A DNA stretch of 64,000 nucleotides from Hespellia sp. (GTDB lineage Bacteria > Bacillota > Clostridia > Lachnospirales > Lachnospiraceae), in the NCBI GenBank assembly GCA_028693555.1, contig JAQUVD010000011.1, positions 23,605 to 87,604 of the forward strand. The letters run 5' to 3'. Of the stretch, positions 60,148 to 64,000 are shown one piece after another. The notes beneath the pieces are model-generated. The model ran no database searches. It was given only the letters and a program-made list of their open reading frames with translations, and was not told where the DNA came from. A program made the position numbers and the translations under genes. Positions within the stretch are counted from its first letter, which is position 1, and every line of letters starts with the position of its first letter.

Positions 60148-61032
60148 TTATTTGTTATAATAATGAATCAACTGTTTTTCAAAATCTAAAATATATGCAG
60201 CTTCCTGATCACGGTATTCCGGTGACATATCCGATTCTAAATTCCGCCACACTGCAATGGCTTCTCCAACCTCTCCACCTTTTGCAACGAAAGGTTCTGA
60301 AACAATTCTACCATCGTATTTTACATCTGCCAATGCTTTAAATATCTCATCAAAATCAATATGTCCTCTGCCCGGACATCTGCGATTATTATCGCCTGTA
60401 TGGAAACTAACAAGTTTATCAGAAGCCAGATGAATGGCATCCCAAAAACTATTTTCCTCAATATTCATATGGTAGGTATCCAGTAAAACGCCGATGTTGT
60501 CCGAATCAATCTGCTCTACATACTCAACAGCCTCTTTTGCTGTATTAATCAGGCATCCTTCAAATCGATTAACAGCTTCTACTGCATAGATAACACCATT
60601 GTCTTCTGCTGTTTTCACAATTTTCCGCATGGATCTCAAAGAATTTTCCAGCAAATGCTTTTTGTCTCCGTTTGAATCAACAGAGCAGCATCTCCATCCG
60701 GCATAACTTACTCCCGAAATAATTTTTCCGCCCATATAGCCGACATGTTCCACGATATTCTTCAAATATTCAATCCCGGCATTCCGAACTTGTTCATCCA
60801 TGCTTGAAACATCATACTGGGGATTCAAGCCCAAACTATATGTCAATTCTAAATTCAGATCCGCTGCCGTTTTTTTCATGTCTTCCATGTGTTCCTTTGA
60901 CATATCAAGAAGAGGCTGAGCCTGAAATTCCAGAATGTCAAATCCTATATCTTTTGCCTTTTTCATATATTTGATATGATCAACATTCCAGTTATTTTCC
61001 CAGAAGTTTATAAATATACCAAGTTTATTCAT
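60148..61032 (-). CDS. Ketose 3-epimerase-like TIM-barrel protein
   Basis: About 294 residues with the tagatose/allulose 3-epimerase pattern: catalytic Glu in YAVEAVNRFEG, metal Asp and His in LLDTYHMNIEE, His in VSFHTGDNNRRCPGRGHIDF and second Glu in GRIVSEPFV. The NR-PG-GH string is typical of that subgroup. The ATG at 61032 has AAAGGTGAT before it. It would interconvert ketoses at C3 (inference from motif). Confidence 0.82.
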   Translation of the reverse strand: MNKLGIFINFWENNWNVDHIKYMKKAKDIGFDILEFQAQPLLDMSKEHMEDMKKTAADLNLELTYSLGLNPQYDVSSMDEQVRNAGIEYLKNIVEHVGYMGGKIISGVSYAGWRCCSVDSNGDKKHLLENSLRSMRKIVKTAEDNGVIYAVEAVNRFEGCLINTAKEAVEYVEQIDSDNIGVLLDTYHMNIEENSFWDAIHLASDKLVSFHTGDNNRRCPGRGHIDFDEIFKALADVKYDGRIVSEPFVAKGGEVGEAIAVWRNLESDMSPEYRDQEAAYILDFEKQLIHYYNK

Positions 61033-61053
61033 GCTTATCACCTTTGCTTTCTT

Positions 61054-62241
61054 TTATTTCGCGTTTAAAATATTTCCGTCAGGACCAAAATGTTTTAATA
61101 AAACCAGTGGCTCATACTTGGAATCATTTGTAATTATGACTCCCTTGGCTGCTGCATCCTTACTCACAAAAAATTCATCAGCTGTTAGTTCTCCATACCG
61201 AATAAGTGTCGGTGACTCGCATTTATATTTTCCAATCTGCCCATGTCCCTGAATTACTACACATCCATATGCACTTGGATCTTTGATCAATGCCATTTTC
61301 CCCGGCGCAATCGTCAATTCTTTTCCACCGATATATTCATTTCCGTATACAATCCACTGCTGCAGATAACTATCGTCCTCATGTTCTGTACATGGACGTC
61401 TAAAGAAGCGTTTCCGATAATCCATCGCAGTGTTTAAATTCCAATCAGCCACTTCAAGGATTTTATCAATATCGTTCTTATCTTCTTCCGGTAAATATCC
61501 GCATAAGTCTTCATAATGAAATACTTCTCCGTTTACAACATTTTCCCAGATAGCCATAACATCACTGTTCCATTGTGGTTCATATGTACAGAGAGAACCC
61601 GGCGCATGAACAACGCCTGCAGGTGTATACCACCCTGTATCGAGCTCAATGCGGAATGCTCTTGATAATTCGGTAATTCTTGTATCTCTTGTCGTATAAT
61701 CTGCTAATCTTTCTCTTACTTCTTCCTTACTGACAGATGGATCAAAACCAAAATAGCTTACCGGCATATCTCCAAGATGGTTATTATACTGTTTCGGGAA
61801 GTAATAATGTTCGTGTTTTGGCAGAACTCCTACCTTCTTGCACGCTTCTTCCGCATGATGAATATGATGGAACAATGGCTTCTGATAATCATAGAACTTT
61901 GAATACATAGGCCAAGTTCCATAAGTATCAACGAGTTCCTGCCCGATTAGATCACTTCCGAGTTCATCGATGAAATCTTTAAACAATATCGCATGCTCCG
62001 GATTATCATCTACGTTAACAAAACTCATACCTTCATGCTCGCCGGCCTCTTTGGTTTCTACATGTGTAATAGAACTGAACCATCTCTCTACGATTGCTCC
62101 ACGTTCCATTCCCATTGCAAAATAATCGTCCGGATGTAATCGTAATCGTTTCCCTGGTCTGTTAAAAGGCCTTGGAACCCATGTGGGTGTTAACTGTAAG
62201 ATCCCCTCCCCTCTTTCAAATACTTCTCTGATTTTATTCAT
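61054..62241 (-). CDS. Phosphomannose-isomerase-like cupin protein
   Basis: 395 residues with cupin-type metal motifs resembling class I mannose-6-phosphate isomerase: HHIHHAEEA and KHEHYYFP histidines, GWYTPAGVVHAPGSLCTYEP and NSDVMA. It is larger than most bacterial PMI and diverged, so isomerase activity on a different sugar is possible. First gene of the operon, AGGAGGTAGG before the ATG, with a consensus promoter and two operators upstream. Other identities within the cupin fold cannot be excluded. Confidence 0.68.
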   Translation of the reverse strand: MNKIREVFERGEGILQLTPTWVPRPFNRPGKRLRLHPDDYFAMGMERGAIVERWFSSITHVETKEAGEHEGMSFVNVDDNPEHAILFKDFIDELGSDLIGQELVDTYGTWPMYSKFYDYQKPLFHHIHHAEEACKKVGVLPKHEHYYFPKQYNNHLGDMPVSYFGFDPSVSKEEVRERLADYTTRDTRITELSRAFRIELDTGWYTPAGVVHAPGSLCTYEPQWNSDVMAIWENVVNGEVFHYEDLCGYLPEEDKNDIDKILEVADWNLNTAMDYRKRFFRRPCTEHEDDSYLQQWIVYGNEYIGGKELTIAPGKMALIKDPSAYGCVVIQGHGQIGKYKCESPTLIRYGELTADEFFVSKDAAAKGVIITNDSKYEPLVLLKHFGPDGNILNAK

Positions 62242-62259
62242 TTTCCTACCTCCTGTTTT

Positions 62260-62279
62260 TCATTTATACGTATAAATGA
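62260..62279 (-). promoter_or_regulatory. LacI-type operator O2
   Basis: A 20-bp perfect palindrome around the core TTTATACGTATAAA, 19 bp before the cupin gene start. Its centre is 62 bp from that of O1, about six DNA turns, which suits looping. Confidence 0.8.
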
Positions 62280-62321
62280 TATAAGAAAAAAAATAATGTT
62301 TTGTTTTTCTTTTCAAGAGGT

Positions 62322-62341
62322 TTATTTATACGTATAAATAA
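62322..62341 (-). promoter_or_regulatory. LacI-type operator O1
   Basis: A 20-bp perfect palindrome with the same core, lying just downstream of the -10 box, where a bound repressor would block transcription start. Confidence 0.8.
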
Positions 62342-62351
62342 TTATAGGAAA

Positions 62352-62380
62352 ATTATATAAACATTTATCAATATTGTCAA
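62352..62380 (-). promoter_or_regulatory. Consensus sigma-A promoter of cupin-epimerase operon
   Basis: Minus-strand TTGACA and TATAAT, both perfect, spaced by 17 bp. Such a strong promoter needs repression, consistent with the two operators downstream. 62381-62474 holds only a small inverted repeat near 62460. Confidence 0.85.
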
Positions 62381-62474
62381 CAAATTTATTCACATCTTCT
62401 AATAATCGTGATTTTAACAAAATTATTCAACCTTATTTTGTATATAATCACAAGAAGAAAATGAAATTCCCATT

Positions 62475-62870
62475 TCATAAAGATAGCGCATTTTGCAAAT
62501 CCGCTACGTATTGTTCCTGCTGTTTCTTTAAATAACCTTTCACAAATGGTTTCATAATCATCTTTTTCGCTGTGACATCTTCCGTAAATTCAATCTCGGT
62601 TCCTCCATCCTTAACCGTAAAAATCCCAGTCCAGTGTCCTTTCATATTCGAGTTCTCCATATCGAACTCCCAACGCTTGCCTGGCTCACTCACGGTAATC
62701 GTGAAGGTTGTCGCATAATTGTCTTTCGTATATTCCATAAACTGATTATCGTTTAAGACTTCAATTTTACTCAAATCACTACGCCAAGCATAGTCATCAA
62801 GAGATGTTACAACATTCCAGACTTTTTGAATATCAGCCTGAAAAATTCTTTTTATATTCGAAACTGCCAT
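62475..62870 (-). CDS. SRPBCC-family protein
   Basis: 131 residues. START/polyketide-cyclase-like fold: IKRIFQADIQKVWNVVTSLDDYAWRSDLSKIEVL at the N-terminus and TEIEFTEDVTAKKMIMKPFVKGYLKKQQEQYVADLQNAL at the end. Typical of small lipid- or ligand-binding proteins of unknown ligand. AGAAAGGAG precedes the ATG. It stands downstream of the broken membrane gene and the acetyltransferase and may share their transcript. Confidence 0.78.
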   Translation of the reverse strand: MAVSNIKRIFQADIQKVWNVVTSLDDYAWRSDLSKIEVLNDNQFMEYTKDNYATTFTITVSEPGKRWEFDMENSNMKGHWTGIFTVKDGGTEIEFTEDVTAKKMIMKPFVKGYLKKQQEQYVADLQNALSL

Positions 62871-62925
62871 ATCACTTGTTCTCCTTTCTAACTCTCTCTA
62901 AGTATCTAATTCTTGGATAACGAAA

Positions 62926-63323
62926 TCACCTTTTTTTCTTTATCATTCTTACAGTCAATAGGATCGTAATCATATATCCGCCAAGTGCTACAACCGAAGA
63001 TTCTATTCCAAATTCTCCGGGGAAAAACAGGTAAATAATTGTAACAGCGATCGGTAATATCACTGCAACGACAATCCACTTTGATTTTATATGGAATTTG
63101 GGAATTCCCAGCTCTTTCAAATCCATTTTCAAAATCTTCTCAGCTAATAACTTAAGCAATACATACGATAACAGCAAATATAAGATTCCGGCAATTATAT
63201 TACAAACACCTGTTGGAAACTTAATGATTACAAATAGGCTCCCAATCATTTGTGCCATTATTTGTGATACCAATAATATTGCAATTGCTCCGAAAGAGCC
63301 ACCTATTGCCTTTTTTTACTCAT
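62926..63323 (-). pseudogene. Frameshifted membrane gene resembling CPBP-protease N-terminus
   Basis: The ATG at 63323, with AGGAGTG before it, reads only MSKKRQ then stop, because the A-run at 63311-63317 has seven bases. With one more A the frame joins AIGGSFGAIAILLVSQIMAQ and continues to the stop at 62926. The rejoined product has about three to four membrane helices and a CPBP-like DLKELGIPKFHIKS segment, but it ends (RMIKKKR) before any EExxR catalytic motif. So it is broken at the start and also short. Confidence 0.55.
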
Positions 63324-63344
63324 TTGAATCACTCCTTATTTCTC

Positions 63345-63815
63345 TCAAATAACATTTAAGTATTTTTCCATTATATAGTTAATAAGTTCCATACCATCAC
63401 GAACAACCGTATTTTCCCTGATGACAATATAGCCTTGTTTTTCAAAAAACGGTTTTGCTGTAATAGAAGCATGCGTAGTAAATCGAGAAATGCCATACAC
63501 TGCAATCTGCTTTTCAAGCTCATTTACAAGTGCTGTGGCTATACCTTTTCGTTGATAATCCTTGTGAACATACAGCCTGTCAAGATACCCGTTCCTATCC
63601 ATATCACAAAACCCAACCATCGTGTTGCCTTCTTCTGCTACCAACGTGTGATGCGCTAAAAATGATTGATTCCAGACAGTGATATCTACCCTGCCGTCAG
63701 CCCAGACATCAAGCTGAGATTTTGTGTAATCTCTTGCATTTACTGCGTGGACTGTCTCATGAAAAAGCTGAGCAATCTCAGTACAATCCGTAGATTTATA
63801 GTCTCTTATCCTCAT
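63345..63815 (-). CDS. GNAT-family N-acetyltransferase
   Basis: 156 residues. Acetyl-CoA-binding region LYVHKDYQRKGIATALVNELEKQ (Q/R-x-x-G-x-A) and a C-terminal GNAT strand-helix (GISRFTTHASITAKPFFEKQGYIVIRE). YjaB/ElaA-like single-domain type. GAGAGGG lies before the ATG. The acceptor is unknown. 63816-64000 shows no gene. Confidence 0.87.
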   Translation of the reverse strand: MRIRDYKSTDCTEIAQLFHETVHAVNARDYTKSQLDVWADGRVDITVWNQSFLAHHTLVAEEGNTMVGFCDMDRNGYLDRLYVHKDYQRKGIATALVNELEKQIAVYGISRFTTHASITAKPFFEKQGYIVIRENTVVRDGMELINYIMEKYLNVI

Positions 63816-64000
63816 TGTTCCCTCTCATCATTATTACATCAAATATAACATCTTTTTGTTAGATTATAAATGATTATGCTATTGGTTTGACAGAATGATA
63901 AATTAATACATCGTTTTACTGATTTACCCACAAGTATTCGACCTGGCCTCATTTTAAAGTCAGGTTCACAAATACAACGTCAGATTCAGGCTGTTTTTAT

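Overview
The window looks like chromosome of a gut-type Firmicute, most likely a Lachnospiraceae (Clostridia). This rests on moderate-to-low G+C, strong AGGAGG ribosome sites, PTS/PRD and YesMN-type sugar operons, GH3 and GH78 glycosidases, a membrane-anchored permuted GH3, LytTR regulators and an Rpn-family nuclease. Species is not determinable by eye. Nearly every gene lies on the minus strand, so operons read right to left. No rRNA, tRNA or CRISPR array was seen.

1-13.6 kb: two mannitol-type PTS operons. One (8389 to 1635) encodes PRD regulator, EIIA, P-loop kinase, EIICB, zinc dehydrogenase and class II aldolase, almost all coupled by overlaps. It resembles the E. coli cmtAB-yggP-yggC group. 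A second EIIA plus PfkB kinase follow under their own promoter. The other operon (13512 to 8581) holds two EIICB paralogues and an MtlR-type activator and ends at a 21-bp hairpin. The set suggests polyol uptake as a phosphate, oxidation to a ketose phosphate, a second phosphorylation and aldol cleavage.

13.8-24.5 kb: a membrane HTH regulator, two DNA helicases (UvrD-like and MrfA-like), a DUF4160/DUF2442 pair, a MATE exporter and a PAS-GGDEF-EAL-GGDEF cyclic-di-GMP enzyme. 24.5-26.7 kb is accessory DNA: a small gene with a C10 tract at its ribosome site, an HTH gene, and an AT-rich FRG-domain gene between two relics of the same tyrosine recombinase 3' end.

26.7-41.7 kb: a GtrA-like protein, a normal GH3 and a circularly permuted GH3 anchored at both ends, an AgrC/AgrA-like pair behind an Rpn nuclease, an OpuC-type compatible-solute ABC transporter, and a TetR-MATE operon with a double operator wrapped round its promoter.

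41.7-52.8 kb: a rhamnoside operon (ABC importer, YesM/YesN pair, GH78 rhamnosidase) and an IlvD/Edd-type dehydratase. Both start sites share a three-half-site operator with 22-bp phasing. 52.9-62.4 kb: a LacI regulator, an RbsABC-type importer, a zinc dehydrogenase, two sugar epimerase/isomerases and a PMI-like cupin, tied together by three TTTATACGTATAAA operators. A decayed gene lies beside the LacI gene. The window ends with SRPBCC, a broken CPBP-like gene and a GNAT acetyltransferase.
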